Shown: positions 1 through 8,751, numbered from the stretch's first letter. The stretch is DNA of 39,623 bases from an uncultured Schlesneria sp. (GCA_903834925.1 CAILLA010000270.1:1-39623); one strand, 5' to 3'. Notes: generated by a model not told the origin, from the sequence alone. Program-made: numbers and translations.

Positions 1-653
1 GCAACTTCCACTGGCTGAGTCGCCAGTTTTGGTTTCAGTTCCATCGTCTGGTCAGCTTCGGGGACCAGCAGTTCAAAGTCGGTGATTCCGACTGTGGGGA
101 CGTCCAGCTCAAGACTTTTCCCCTCAGGAGCTGTTCGAACGCGCGCGGTCAGTTCGAGCGAAATCTTGTGCTCGCCCGCCGTTGGCAAAAGTAAGGAATA
201 CGTTCCGTTACCCGTACCGCGAAGCAAGACTTTTCCCGTATCGGATGTCAGCTTGCCGATGGCCGCTTCGCCGAATTTGACCGGAATCTCGGCCCATCCC
301 TTTTCCAGAACCTGAACGACAAGCGTCGCCGAAATCTGAGCGACGTCTTTTTCGACTTTCGCTGAATAGCTGGCCGAGGAAATCACACCGGATACCGGTG
401 GGTGATCTGGCTTGCGCATTCCGTCGCCGAACGCCTTTTCCCAAAGCTTGATGTAATCAGCATAAGGAACAAGAACAGAACCATCTGGTTTCTCGAAGAC
501 CGCCTTTAAGTTCTTAAATGGCATATAGATCAACCGCTCAGGCGGTTTTTCTTTTTCCGCGTTTCCCGCGTTTTGGGACCAGGCGGGACTGATCAGAAGG
601 CAGAATGTGACACACAGATTTGCCGCAAGTCTAAAATAGCGTGTTGTTTGCAT
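1..653 (-). CDS. secreted protein of unknown function, 3' end cut off by window edge
   Basis: The frame is open from an ATG at 653 to the left edge, giving about 217 residues. The N-terminus (MQTTRYFRLAANLCVTFCLL then ISPAWSQ) is a typical Sec signal peptide with cleavage expected near the AWSQ residues. The mature part is rich in beta-prone segments and includes a short motif naming a 'VPYADYIKLWEKAF' stretch near residue 60. I do not recognise a domain. A weak purine-rich stretch (aggaaaag) lies upstream of the start. Secreted, beta-rich proteins of this type are common in Planctomycetota, but the function cannot be stated from this fragment. Confidence 0.7.
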   Translation of the reverse strand, partial: MQTTRYFRLAANLCVTFCLLISPAWSQNAGNAEKEKPPERLIYMPFKNLKAVFEKPDGSVLVPYADYIKLWEKAFGDGMRKPDHPPVSGVISSASYSAKVEKDVAQISATLVVQVLEKGWAEIPVKFGEAAIGKLTSDTGKVLLRGTGNGTYSLLLPTAGEHKISLELTARVRTAPEGKSLELDVPTVGITDFELLVPEADQTMELKPKLATQPVEV

Positions 654-880
654 AGGCCAGTCCTACTTTTCCTGGTGCTGCGAGTCGCAAAGCAGCGCCA
701 TAATTCGGGAGGTTACCGGTTAATAGGGTAACTTCAGCAGATAGGGAAGTTGGTGTCGAGTCTGACGATTCGGAAAACCGGTCAAAATCGGTGAGAGAAC
801 GGGATCATGCGCATCAGCTAAACTGAGTATACGATTCGACGCACGAAGTGTCGGGAAAACTCCCGATTTTGTCTGAATTG
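654..880. other. intergenic, nothing recognised
   Basis: This stretch lies upstream of the truncated secreted-protein gene. It should hold that gene's minus-strand promoter, but I could not pick out a convincing -35/-10 pair. No repeat copy or RNA gene is evident. Confidence 0.5.
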
Positions 881-1174
881 TCAGAAAATTTCAGGTTGAG
901 AGTCAAGTCGGGCGCAGAAACGGATACGATTTGTGGCTTCTAGCAAAGCAATTGGGATTTCATCGAGCGACTTCGTCACCCGGTTGAACGCCTTGGTAAC
1001 CAACCTGAGCGCCTTCGATATCCGGTTGAATGCCTTGGTCGCCAATTTGAGTGCCTTGGCAAGATTTGAATGCTTTGGGGGTGAATAAGGTTTTTCCCCG
1101 AGGCAGGCGACTTTATCATTGAGTGCCTTCGTCACCGGTTTGAGCGCCTTCGGTGAATGAGCATCATCATCCAT
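881..1174 (-). CDS. possible small heptad-repeat protein (97 aa)
   Basis: A 97-residue frame starts at ATG 1174 with a TAGGAG-like ribosome site about 10 nt upstream. The middle is built from seven-residue units such as KALKLAT, KAFNRIS, KALRLVT, KAFNRVT and KSLDEIP, which would form an amphipathic, strongly basic helix or short coiled coil. No family is recognised. The heptads come from a 21-nt DNA repeat, so the frame could be a by-product of repeat DNA rather than a gene. There is no neighbour to support it as part of an operon. It is kept at low confidence because of the ribosome site and the consistent heptad phase. Confidence 0.35.
   Translation of the reverse strand: MDDDAHSPKALKPVTKALNDKVACLGEKPYSPPKHSNLAKALKLATKAFNRISKALRLVTKAFNRVTKSLDEIPIALLEATNRIRFCARLDSQPEIF
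972..1077. repeat. imperfect 21-nt tandem repeat (about five units)
   Basis: Five consecutive 21-nt units read along the plus strand, each of the form ttcgtcacccggttgaacgcc or ttggtaaccaacctgagcgc. They alternate in two sub-types, so a 42-nt higher-order unit (972-1013, 1014-1055) is visible. A further partial block lies near 1119-1150. Because 21 is a multiple of three, the array keeps frame in the small minus-strand ORF. Confidence 0.75.
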
Positions 1175-2245
1175 AAGCCTGAGTCTCCTACCGAAAACTC
1201 TCTCAAATTCATTCTGAATTTCAATTCATAGGTTGAACTGAGTTTTCGAGGACCGCCAAAACCTCAATCAACCGACTCATCGTAATCCTCGAAGCATGTT
1301 GGCCAAGTTGGCAAAGTTCCCTTTTTATAGGCATTTTCAGGATTTGAAGTTGGCCAACTTGACCAATTTCATTGCGATTGATTGGCTTGTTAAATTACTG
1401 AAAAGTCATCGAAGTCCAACAGGCGAAGCTTCAAATGACTTTCTGCTGTTTCGATTCGGTTCGTTGTCAATTTATTCCACGTCGCAAGAAATCAAATGCA
1501 GTCTTCCGGCATTGGTTTCCAGGATTCCATGCGAGCGACAATCCGTAGACGGCGGCTTGACGTGCATTAAAAAGCTACGCATGTTAGTGGTGTGTTCATG
1601 CGATAAAAGGAGACAACGTCTGAGCGATGATGTCCGCTACGGTTTCATCGCAGATTACTGTTTTCTTCGCAAAAAAAACTACAGAAAAATACATATAAAT
1701 AAATCGCAAGTCAATTGCAAAGCCGAAATACTTTTCTTCACGTTTGGAAGGTACTCATGAAATGAGTCCACAAACATTTCCCGTCAACTTTTCCATAAGT
1801 TGCGTCCTAAAAAGGATCGCTCGGCGAGGAGTTGTGGCTACGACTTCTGTTGTTGCGATCAGGATGCAGGTTCCAAAATGCTCGCGTTGGGCAAATAGAA
1901 AATTAGGAATTCGATCTTAAGCGGCGTCCCGTCGCGTGTCGATTTGACGTTTCAATCGGGGAAGTGTTCAAACTCTCTCGTCGCGACCACTTCGCCTATA
2001 GGAAATGTCAGAATTGCGTCAGATGGTATCCCTTGCAACGTTGCAGACGGTTGTGTTAGCGTCGAAGATCGTGCAGCTTGTGCCAATCCTGATGCAGTCG
2101 AGCCAGTCGGCGTCAGCCCCTTGATTCTTCCTTCCATGTTCCAAGTAAATCTTGCGACTGGTCATGAAAGAATCCCAGGGCAAACGCCGCTGGGCTCGTG
2201 TGTTTCGGTACGTTTGTCCTTCTGATGAAAGAGTCACCAGTCAAT
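1175..2245. other. long stretch without a supported gene
   Basis: About 1.07 kb. Several open frames exist (for example 1296-1760 plus, 1944-2225 plus and 1952-2137 minus), but none has a recognisable family, a good ribosome site or a convincing composition. Positions 1660-1700 are locally A-rich. Two similar 'ttggcca-agttgg' segments occur near 1300 and 1350. The 3' part must contain the promoter of the downstream dehydrogenase gene. A decayed gene is possible but not demonstrable here. Confidence 0.5.
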
Positions 2246-3418
2246 ATGTATAATGTTACTCTTATTCCAGGCGATGGGGTCGGTCCTGAAATTGCCGAAG
2301 CAACCCGACGATGCGTCGAGGCCACTGGCGTGAAAATCAGTTGGGATGTCCAGGAATGTGGTATCGAAGTGATCGAGAAAGTCGGCAAGGTTCCCGATTC
2401 CGTTCTCGCCTCGATTCGAAAGAATAAGGTCGCCCTGAAGGCTCCGATTACCACTCCGATTGGTAAAGGATTTCGTTCCGTCAACGTCTTCCTGCGTCAA
2501 GAATTGGGTTTGTACGCCTGCCTTCGTCCGTGCAAAAGTTTCCCCGGCGTCCGCACCTATTTCAGCGAATCGAACGTCAACCTGGTGGTTGTTCGTGAAA
2601 ACACCGAAGACCTGTATGCCGGGGTGGAATTCCAGGCGGGACTCCCCGCGACCGCAGAATTGATTCAGGCGATCAACAAGGCTGCGACCGGGAAGAAAAT
2701 CACTACGGGTCTGGATACCACCGGGATCAGCATCAAGCCAATTTCGACGGAAGGGACACGAAATATCGCCAATTTCGCGTTCGATTACGCCATCAAGCAT
2801 GGGCGAAAGTCGGTGACTTCGGTCTGCAAGGCGAATATTATGAAGTTCACCGACGGTCTGTGGTACGACGAATCCCGAGCCGTGGCAGCGTCATATCAAG
2901 CGAAATTCGAACAGCCAGAACTGAAATCAAAGTCAGATCCGACTCTCGATGGAAAAGTGCCGGACGGTAGCAACGTGACGTACATGGAACGTCTCATCGA
3001 CAACATGTGCATGCAACTCGTTCAGAAGCCCGAATTGTACGACGTGATCCTGCTTCCGAATCTTTACGGCGACATTCTCAGTGATCTGTGTGCTGGTTTG
3101 GTCGGGGGCCTAGGAGTAGCACCAGGTGCCAACTACGGCGCTGATTCCGCAATCTTCGAAGCAACCCACGGCAGTGCTCCGAAATACAAAGGCCAAAACA
3201 AGGTTAATCCGACCGCACTCATTCTGTCTGCGAAGCTGATGCTCGAACATCTCGGCGAACAGAAAGCCGCCGATCGACTCGAAGCAGCGGTTGCGAGTGT
3301 CATCTCGGAAGGGAAAGACGTCACCTACGATCTCAAGCCACACCGTACCGATCCAACCGCAGTTGGCACCAGCCAGATGGCTGACGCCATTTGCAAGAAG
3401 GTCGCCGAACTCGCGTGA
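2246..3418 (+). CDS. icd: isocitrate dehydrogenase, NAD-type / isocitrate-isopropylmalate dehydrogenase family
   Basis: A 390-residue beta-decarboxylating dehydrogenase, expected to oxidise isocitrate to 2-oxoglutarate in the cytosolic TCA cycle. The N-terminus [20 protein letters not shown] is the family nucleotide-binding start. [19 protein letters not shown] (residues 77-95) is the substrate-binding SxN...LR...LYA motif of isocitrate dehydrogenases. [10 protein letters not shown] (117-126) and [13 protein letters not shown] (about residue 272), which carries the metal-binding aspartates, follow. The substrate motif and RENTED favour isocitrate over isopropylmalate, but NAD versus NADP preference is not certain. 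I chose ATG 2246 because the family core starts there and a gaaagag purine stretch precedes it; ATG 2225 is an alternative. It stands as a single gene upstream of repeat DNA. Confidence 0.9.
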   Translation: MYNVTLIPGDGVGPEIAEATRRCVEATGVKISWDVQECGIEVIEKVGKVPDSVLASIRKNKVALKAPITTPIGKGFRSVNVFLRQELGLYACLRPCKSFPGVRTYFSESNVNLVVVRENTEDLYAGVEFQAGLPATAELIQAINKAATGKKITTGLDTTGISIKPISTEGTRNIANFAFDYAIKHGRKSVTSVCKANIMKFTDGLWYDESRAVAASYQAKFEQPELKSKSDPTLDGKVPDGSNVTYMERLIDNMCMQLVQKPELYDVILLPNLYGDILSDLCAGLVGGLGVAPGANYGADSAIFEATHGSAPKYKGQNKVNPTALILSAKLMLEHLGEQKAADRLEAAVASVISEGKDVTYDLKPHRTDPTAVGTSQMADAICKKVAELA

Positions 3419-3434
3419 CCTAACATGAGGTTTT

Positions 3435-3462
3435 GGTGAGCCGGGTGGCATAAGCGCTCGGA
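3435..3462. repeat. family-B short interspersed repeat (gagccgggyggcrtaag core)
   Basis: The 28-nt core (ggtgagccgggtggcataag then cgctcgga) matches, on the same strand, the copy at 28505-28532 and, in inverted orientation, a block inside lpxK at 4039-4066. It lies just after the dehydrogenase stop codon. Confidence 0.75.
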
Positions 3463-3484
3463 ATCTTTGTGTTTTGAAGAGGGG

Positions 3485-3575
3485 GTCGGGCGTTCAAATT
3501 TCAAAATTGGCCGCCTCGCCCCTGTTTTCATTTGAGATCCTTTAATCGTCCAATTTTGAAGTTTGAACACCCGAC
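3485..3575. repeat. 26-bp imperfect inverted repeat, possible terminator or MITE-like element
   Basis: The arms at 3485-3510 (gtcgggcgttcaaatttcaa...) and 3550-3575 are complementary at 24 of 26 positions and are separated by 39 nt. The element fills the gap between the dehydrogenase gene and lpxK. It would form a long hairpin in either strand. There is no U-tract directly after the right arm, so a classical intrinsic terminator is not clear-cut. Confidence 0.7.
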
Positions 3576-3596
3576 CTCGGGAGCTTGAGTCGCTGA

Positions 3597-4883
3597 ATGG
3601 ATGAAGCTGCTCTGAACGAATTGCTCTCGGGACGCCGTCGCGATATCGCCGCGAAGGGGCTTCGTGGCGTTTTGCAAGTAGCATCGTGGGGTTACGCCTC
3701 GGTAATGAGCTTGCGAAATCTTGCATATTCCAAGCAATGGCTTCCGGTTCATCAAGTTTCTGTTCCTGTTATCAGCCTAGGTAACATCACCACTGGTGGA
3801 ACTGGCAAAACCCCTATGGCAGCATGGATAGCAAATTGGCTGGTTTCTCAGGGTCGTAAGCCTGGGTTGCTGAGTCGAGGCTATCGATCACTCAATCGGA
3901 AATCTCATGGGAAGTTCGAGAAAAGTCCCTTTCTTGACAATGCCCCACCTGTTGACATGTCACAACGCGAGAACGACTCACCTATTCTGAACCGGTCCTG
4001 CGGCGCGCATGGGCTGTCTGCGGCGGAAGGGGCAAGAGTCCGAGGGCTTACGCCGCCCGGCTCACCTGATCAACGCGCGAGCGACAATCCTATTCTGAAC
4101 CCGTCATGCGACGCGCATGGACCGCCTGCGGCGGTGGGCAATGATGAGAAGTTGGTTTTGGATCGGCTTTGTCCGGGGGTTCCGCATCTTCAGCAGCGGG
4201 ACCGAGTGACCTCGGCTGGCAGGTTGATTGCTGAGTTTGGATGTAATGTACTGTTGCTTGACGATGGGTTTCAGCATCGACGTTTGTATCGGGATCTGGA
4301 TCTGGTTTTGGTTGATGCATTGAAGCCTTGGGGTTATGGGCACGTTTTGCCTCGCGGACTGTTGCGTGAGTCGATGAGTGCATTGCGTCGAGCTGACCTG
4401 GTTGTGATTACGCGAGCTGATCAATGTTCGGCAGATCAGCTTCAGGCGTTGCGTGATGAGTTACGTCAGATTCGTGGATGCAGTGATTGTGCCGAGATTG
4501 CGTTCAAGCCGACTCAATTGGTTGACGTAAACTGGCAACCGCATGCATTGAGTTCTGTTGCTGGAAAAAAAGCATTTGCGTTTTGCGGGATTGGTAATCC
4601 AGACGGCTTTCGAAAGACGGTGAGTTCACTCAGGGTGAACTGTGATCTGATTCAAGGATTTCCCGATCACTATCATTACCAGATGAACGACCTTGTTAAA
4701 TTGGCGAAGACCGCGCGAGAGAATTCCGTCGACGTCGTTTTCACGACACAGAAAGACATCGTGAAGATTTCGACAGACGCCTGGGACGGGCCGCCACTAT
4801 TCGCGGTCGAGATTGGCGTCGAGTTTATCCATGGCCGCGAATTACTGGAGAACCGTTTGGTGAGAACGCTGAAGTTGAATTGA
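3597..4883 (+). CDS. lpxK: tetraacyldisaccharide 4'-kinase LpxK with an internal repeat-derived insertion
   Basis: LpxK phosphorylates the 4' position of the tetra-acylated disaccharide-1-phosphate to make lipid IVA, acting at the inner membrane. The N-terminal helix is followed by the P-loop GNITTGGTGKTP (residues 62-73) and SRGYRS (93-98). The C-terminal half has GNDEKLVLDRLCPGVPHLQQ and the conserved LDDGFQHRR (221-229), then LVLVDALKPWGYGHVLPRG. The protein is 428 residues. About residues 101-181 are not LpxK-like; removing them leaves about 347, the usual length. That segment carries two copies of a QR..(S/N)PILN.SC.AHG unit flanking RVRGLTPPGS, all encoded by interspersed DNA repeats. 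All catalytic motifs remain in frame, so the enzyme may still work. It is convergent with the Opu genes. Confidence 0.93.
   Translation: MDEAALNELLSGRRRDIAAKGLRGVLQVASWGYASVMSLRNLAYSKQWLPVHQVSVPVISLGNITTGGTGKTPMAAWIANWLVSQGRKPGLLSRGYRSLNRKSHGKFEKSPFLDNAPPVDMSQRENDSPILNRSCGAHGLSAAEGARVRGLTPPGSPDQRASDNPILNPSCDAHGPPAAVGNDEKLVLDRLCPGVPHLQQRDRVTSAGRLIAEFGCNVLLLDDGFQHRRLYRDLDLVLVDALKPWGYGHVLPRGLLRESMSALRRADLVVITRADQCSADQLQALRDELRQIRGCSDCAEIAFKPTQLVDVNWQPHALSSVAGKKAFAFCGIGNPDGFRKTVSSLRVNCDLIQGFPDHYHYQMNDLVKLAKTARENSVDVVFTTQKDIVKISTDAWDGPPLFAVEIGVEFIHGRELLENRLVRTLKLN
3963..4139 (+). repeat. A-B-A mosaic of interspersed repeats inside lpxK
   Basis: Family A unit 1 (3963-4031) and unit 2 (4071-4139) each start caacgcg and include cctattctgaacc(c/g)gtc and gcgcatgg. 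Between them lies a family-B core at 4039-4066 in inverted orientation relative to 3435-3462. The A core also occurs outside any gene at 8752-8801 on the opposite strand. All three blocks stay in the lpxK reading frame with no stop codon. Confidence 0.85.
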
Positions 4884-5084
4884 GGGCGTCGAAATCAAGA
4901 AAGACTTTTTGAACACTAATCTTCGCTAAGTGACACTAATTAGAATTGATGGCAAACAACGTTTGAAATCCGGTTATGATTCCGAGTTTTCTTTCTTATT
5001 CGCGCGATTCGTCTGAATTGTGGTTAAAAATATCTTGAATTAATGCAGCACTGCGACTGTCGCTGCAGCGACATTGAGTTCAAT
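4884..5084. other. convergent intergenic region with a perfect 16-bp palindrome
   Basis: This AT-rich gap separates the 3' ends of lpxK and the Opu fusion gene. At 5058-5073 the sequence tgtcgctgcagcgaca is a perfect palindrome, close to the minus-strand stop. It could act as a bidirectional hairpin, but no T-run follows on either side, so a terminator call is weak. Confidence 0.45.
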
Positions 5085-6722
5085 TTATGTCTTCGTTCTC
5101 AGGCCCTCAGGAACGTACCATTTCTCGATTTGATCGAATAAGCCTTGTATCACGATCGCCAGCACGGCAGCAGGGATCGCTCCTTGCAGGATCATGCTGT
5201 GGTTGTTGAGACGGACTCCATTAAGAATTGGTTCTCCGTAGCCGCCCGCACCGATCAGAACTCCAATTGTGGCAGTCCCGACGTTAATGACGGCTGCCGT
5301 TTTGATTCCCGCAAGAATCATTGGCGAGGCAAGAGGCAGTTCCAGTAATCGAAGTCGAGCAAACGGTTCCAAGCCTAAAACCGCGGCAGACTCTTGTAAC
5401 GAATGAGGTATACTTGTCAGACCTTGATACGTGTTACGTACGATTGGCAATAAACTGTAAAGGAACAAAGCGGCAATTGCGGGCCAGAAACCGATTCCCA
5501 AGAGCGGAATCATGAAGACCAGGATGGCCATTGAAGGGATCGTCTGCATCACCCCGATCACTCCCAGAATGACGTGACCGAACTTGGGAAGTTTTGCTGC
5601 CGCGATTCCCAAAGGGATCGCCACGATGACGGCAGCCAGCAAAGACAATGAAACCAGTTGGAGATGGTCGCGTGTGTTCCTCAGCAAATCCCAGAACAGA
5701 CGGTGGCTGGTCTTTTCAGGTGCAATCGCGATCTGAAGGCGATCTCTTAGCGCGCTCGAAGCAACCTGGCGTTCGGATTGACGGTCAAGCTTGACACGGG
5801 CATTCATTTCAATCATTGATGAATCATCTAAGCGACCTTCCATTTGTTTCCATGCATTGACGACATCAGGATGTTGTTCTTCCAAAGCTAATCGATAGAG
5901 AATTACACACTGATAGGCCGGAAAAAAGCTTCGATCATCGTTGAGGACACGGAGATTATAGAACCGGATGTCGGCGTCGGTGGAGTTCAAATCCGTAACT
6001 TGAATTGTGCCCGATTCCAGGCCGCGATAGGCAATATCATGGTCCATCCCGAGAGGTTCTTGCGGTAGTTGGTAGGTTCGTTTCAATCCAAGCCAGCCGT
6101 CTTCTCGGCCTTTGAATTCGTTACTGAAACCAAAGTCCAGTTTTGGATGCTGGGCTAATTCCGAGATCTTTCGAATCGAAAGCTTTTCTGCCAAGTCCTC
6201 TTTCATCCCCAGTGCATACGTATTGTTAAACCCTAGCTTATTCGTCATGCCAATCCCACGCAGGGCCAGGGCGTCCCGCATGCCTCGTTCGTCGCGAATT
6301 CGTTCCGACTTGAGAATCTCTTGTGTCAGTGTGCCGGTGTAATCGGCGTACGCATCAATCGACCCGTTTTCAAGAGCCTGGAAGACAATCTGCGTCCCAC
6401 CCATCGCGGCTATATGCTTGGATTTACACCCCGCATGCTCGGCAAGTAACGCCAGCATTTCACCCAGGATGACACCTTCAGTCAGAGCTTTCGATCCAAT
6501 CTGGATCGGCTTCGATTTGGGTCCCTCGGCTGAAACGTTACCCGCAAACAACGTCGCCAACATCGTCACTGTGATAACGAATCGCGCTAAACGGTTGGCG
6601 CGACCGGATAAGAATCGCGAATTCCTTCGCAAATCGACCAGGCGTTCCGGGCGACGTATGTCCCTGGATTCTTTATTTGGTCCTTCCTGTTGTTGCCATG
6701 TCCGGCTTTGATCAACGTCCAT
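5085..6722 (-). CDS. glycine betaine/choline-type ABC transporter, fused substrate-binding protein and permease
   Basis: About 545 residues. After a cytosolic N-terminal stretch comes a signal/anchor segment (RFVITVTMLATLFAGNVSAE). An OpuC/OsmF-type binding domain follows (IGSKALTEGVILGEMLALL, YADYTGTLTQEIL, VTDLNSTDADIRFYNL). The C-terminal third is an OpuBB-type permease with about six membrane segments, starting near RDHLQLVSLSLLAAVIVAIP, with an EAA-like loop (QESAAVLGLEPFARLRLLEL). It imports quaternary-amine osmolytes in the family; the exact ligand is not readable here. In this family the binding domain is more often C-terminal or separate, so the N-terminal order is worth noting. Its ATG at 6722 shares one base with the stop of the ATPase gene (TGATG); a TTG at 6725 is the alternative start. 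The unusually long 47-residue lead before the hydrophobic segment leaves the start uncertain. Confidence 0.88.
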   Translation of the reverse strand: MDVDQSRTWQQQEGPNKESRDIRRPERLVDLRRNSRFLSGRANRLARFVITVTMLATLFAGNVSAEGPKSKPIQIGSKALTEGVILGEMLALLAEHAGCKSKHIAAMGGTQIVFQALENGSIDAYADYTGTLTQEILKSERIRDERGMRDALALRGIGMTNKLGFNNTYALGMKEDLAEKLSIRKISELAQHPKLDFGFSNEFKGREDGWLGLKRTYQLPQEPLGMDHDIAYRGLESGTIQVTDLNSTDADIRFYNLRVLNDDRSFFPAYQCVILYRLALEEQHPDVVNAWKQMEGRLDDSSMIEMNARVKLDRQSERQVASSALRDRLQIAIAPEKTSHRLFWDLLRNTRDHLQLVSLSLLAAVIVAIPLGIAAAKLPKFGHVILGVIGVMQTIPSMAILVFMIPLLGIGFWPAIAALFLYSLLPIVRNTYQGLTSIPHSLQESAAVLGLEPFARLRLLELPLASPMILAGIKTAAVINVGTATIGVLIGAGGYGEPILNGVRLNNHSMILQGAIPAAVLAIVIQGLFDQIEKWYVPEGLRTKT

Positions 6723-7462
6723 CAATTCGATCCAAAGTTGGGGATTCGTTGTGCTCGGATAAAGTCGGTGACGAATGGGTCTGATGGTCGGTTTCCAAGG
6801 TCTTCCAAAGCTCCCTGTTGCACGATTCGCCCATCCTTGAGCAGTACAACATCGTCACCCAAGAAGTCCGCCTCGCCAAGGTCGTGTGTAACCAACAGCA
6901 CGGTTTTTTGCAGTGAGCAGAAAATCTCTTTTAGATCGTTTTGCAGATCGTACCGGACGAGTGGATCCAGCGCCCCCATCGGTTCATCGAGCAGCATCAC
7001 TTCCGGGTCCAGCATTAAGGCTCGCATGATGCCGACTCGTTGACGTTGACCACCCGACATCTGATGCGGAAACCGATTCAAAACGTCGTGGGGAAGCCGA
7101 GTCAGATCTGCCAGTTCTTCCACACGAGCGTTGACTCGCGATACTTCCCATCCCAGATGCCTGGCAAGCAGCCCCGCGTTTCCTAGCGCCGTCAGGTGAG
7201 GGAATAACCCGCCGTCCTGAAGCACAAACCCCATCTTCTGTCTCAATTTCTGTACGTTCTGTTGTGTCACCACTTCGCCATCGAAAAAGACTTGTCCCTG
7301 GTCCGGGGGAATCAATCCCGCCACGACGCGCAATAATGTACTCTTTCCGCAACCGCTCGGCCCCAACAGTGCGGTCGTCTTCCCAGCAGGAATTTCCATC
7401 GACATCGGACGCAAGACGACCCTGGTTCCGAATGACTTGGCAATATCAACAAGTCTCAGCAT
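6722..7462 (-). CDS. ABC transporter ATP-binding protein, glycine betaine/choline (OpuBA/OsmV-like) class
   Basis: A 246-residue ATPase that powers the adjacent permease. It has Walker A GPSGCGKSTLL (residues 34-44), signature MSGGQRQRVG, Walker B VMLLDEPMGALD and the switch histidine in LLVTHDLGEADFLGDD. It ends soon after the ABC core (RIPNFGSN) and lacks the C-terminal CBS pair found in longer OpuA/OpuCA proteins, so ionic-strength sensing through CBS domains is not expected. Its start overlaps the 3' end of the acyltransferase gene by 7 nt, and its stop is fused to the next start, which implies tight co-translation. Confidence 0.93.
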   Translation of the reverse strand: MLRLVDIAKSFGTRVVLRPMSMEIPAGKTTALLGPSGCGKSTLLRVVAGLIPPDQGQVFFDGEVVTQQNVQKLRQKMGFVLQDGGLFPHLTALGNAGLLARHLGWEVSRVNARVEELADLTRLPHDVLNRFPHQMSGGQRQRVGIMRALMLDPEVMLLDEPMGALDPLVRYDLQNDLKEIFCSLQKTVLLVTHDLGEADFLGDDVVLLKDGRIVQQGALEDLGNRPSDPFVTDFIRAQRIPNFGSN

Positions 7463-8658
7463 CTCGCTTCCTTCGCTGAGGCATTTATCGAATCGAGACC
7501 TGCCTGGACGTCATTTTCGATTCGGCGTGTCCACTCCGCGATCGCTCCTCGACCTCCCCGTTCCTTGGGGATTTCGAGCGGCATTCCAAACCGCACGACA
7601 ACACGGCGCGGCCCGCGAACACCAGGGTAATCCGCCTTGAGAACATCTTCTTCGAACTTGTCGAGTGTTTCAGCAACACGCTCAATCACCGGTTTTTCAG
7701 AGACATAGTCGCCAGGATAACTGTAAAGCTGAATCACGAAAAACAGATCTTCCATGTCGGAGTTAAGGGATTGTCTTTGTTCGGTGCTCAATTGGGATTC
7801 ATCCAACTTCTGAATGATGTCGCGTCGAGCGTCGCGAACTCGTTCGGGAATCGAATCGGTTCCGCGCGGCCGACCATGCTTGTCTTCCAGTCGATCAAGC
7901 ACATAGTTGGCGAGTCCCCCAATCCGTTCGACCAGAACCCCTTGTTGTGGTTGTCCCACATATTCCATTTCTTTCAGTGTGAGTAATCCCTCAGCGATTC
8001 GATAGACGCGAGCGTCGAGCGACAAGTTTGGCTGTGGACGCCAGTGAAGCGACTGCTCCAGCTGGTTCAGTGTTTCGCTCAGCGACGGAGTTGGATCGCT
8101 GAGATAAAAGCATTTCAACGAGCAGGGGATGACAACGACTTTGCGCGATGCTCGTTTAGAAGCCGACAAGGCAATCGCCGCTGCCCCATCGCGGAAGGGG
8201 CTGACGCGATCACTATGGTGATAGATGTCCCCTTCAGGAAAGATCACCAGCGGATGTCGGCCTGCGGCCAGGATCTCGATCGAACGCTTCAACGCCCCGG
8301 TATCGCTCGATTCACGATCCACACTGAAGCAACCGTGTCGCTGAAGCATCCAGCGTTGAAACGGGGTGCTCATCTGAAAAACTTGCCAGGCTGTCATGAA
8401 ATGAAATGGCGTTTGAACACGATGAGAAGTTTCGATGAGAACATACGAGTCGTAATGAAATGAGTGATTCGGCGTGATTAATATCCCGGCACCATCGTCA
8501 ATGGCACCGCGCAAGTGGTCAAGTCCCTTAATATCGAGTTGGTCGATCCGCTGTCGCTTCAAATCTCGCTGGATCAATGGTCGCATCCAGCGAACCAACC
8601 ACGGAGTCATCCGAGGTTCCCATGTTCGCGGCGGTGTCTGGTACGGCTGACGATTCAT
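7456..8658 (-). CDS. PlsC-family 1-acyl-glycerol-3-phosphate-type acyltransferase
   Basis: About 400 residues, first gene of the operon. The acyltransferase block has the H(x4)D motif NHSFHYDSYVL, then FPEGDIYHHSDRVSPFRDGA, the usual glycerolipid substrate-binding and FPEG motifs. The C-terminal 200 residues are charged and helical (KLDESQLSTEQRQSLNSDME) and do not match a domain I know. The enzyme should transfer an acyl group at the cytosolic membrane face; the acceptor is not certain. I chose ATG 8658; a TTG at 8667 is also in frame. Coupling to an osmolyte transporter is unusual and could mean only shared transcription. Confidence 0.85.
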   Translation of the reverse strand: MNRQPYQTPPRTWEPRMTPWLVRWMRPLIQRDLKRQRIDQLDIKGLDHLRGAIDDGAGILITPNHSFHYDSYVLIETSHRVQTPFHFMTAWQVFQMSTPFQRWMLQRHGCFSVDRESSDTGALKRSIEILAAGRHPLVIFPEGDIYHHSDRVSPFRDGAAAIALSASKRASRKVVVIPCSLKCFYLSDPTPSLSETLNQLEQSLHWRPQPNLSLDARVYRIAEGLLTLKEMEYVGQPQQGVLVERIGGLANYVLDRLEDKHGRPRGTDSIPERVRDARRDIIQKLDESQLSTEQRQSLNSDMEDLFFVIQLYSYPGDYVSEKPVIERVAETLDKFEEDVLKADYPGVRGPRRVVVRFGMPLEIPKERGGRGAIAEWTRRIENDVQAGLDSINASAKEARC

Positions 8659-8751
8659 TGTATGCAACCAATGACGAGTCCCAAGAGAAAGTGTATTTCT
8701 TCAGCTTATCACGTGACAGATCCAACCGCGACCGGCACAGCCGGTTTGTGC

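Noticed and set aside
972-1077. CRISPR array
   Set aside because: The 21-nt units are directly adjacent without unique spacers and no cas gene is present.
1296-1760. A 154-codon plus-strand frame in the long gap
   Set aside because: No family, no ribosome site and a composition with many rare residues (Cys, Lys, Tyr) near an A-rich stretch; more likely chance.
1944-2225. Overlapping frames on both strands before icd
   Set aside because: Neither frame has a recognisable domain or start signal and they overlap each other completely.
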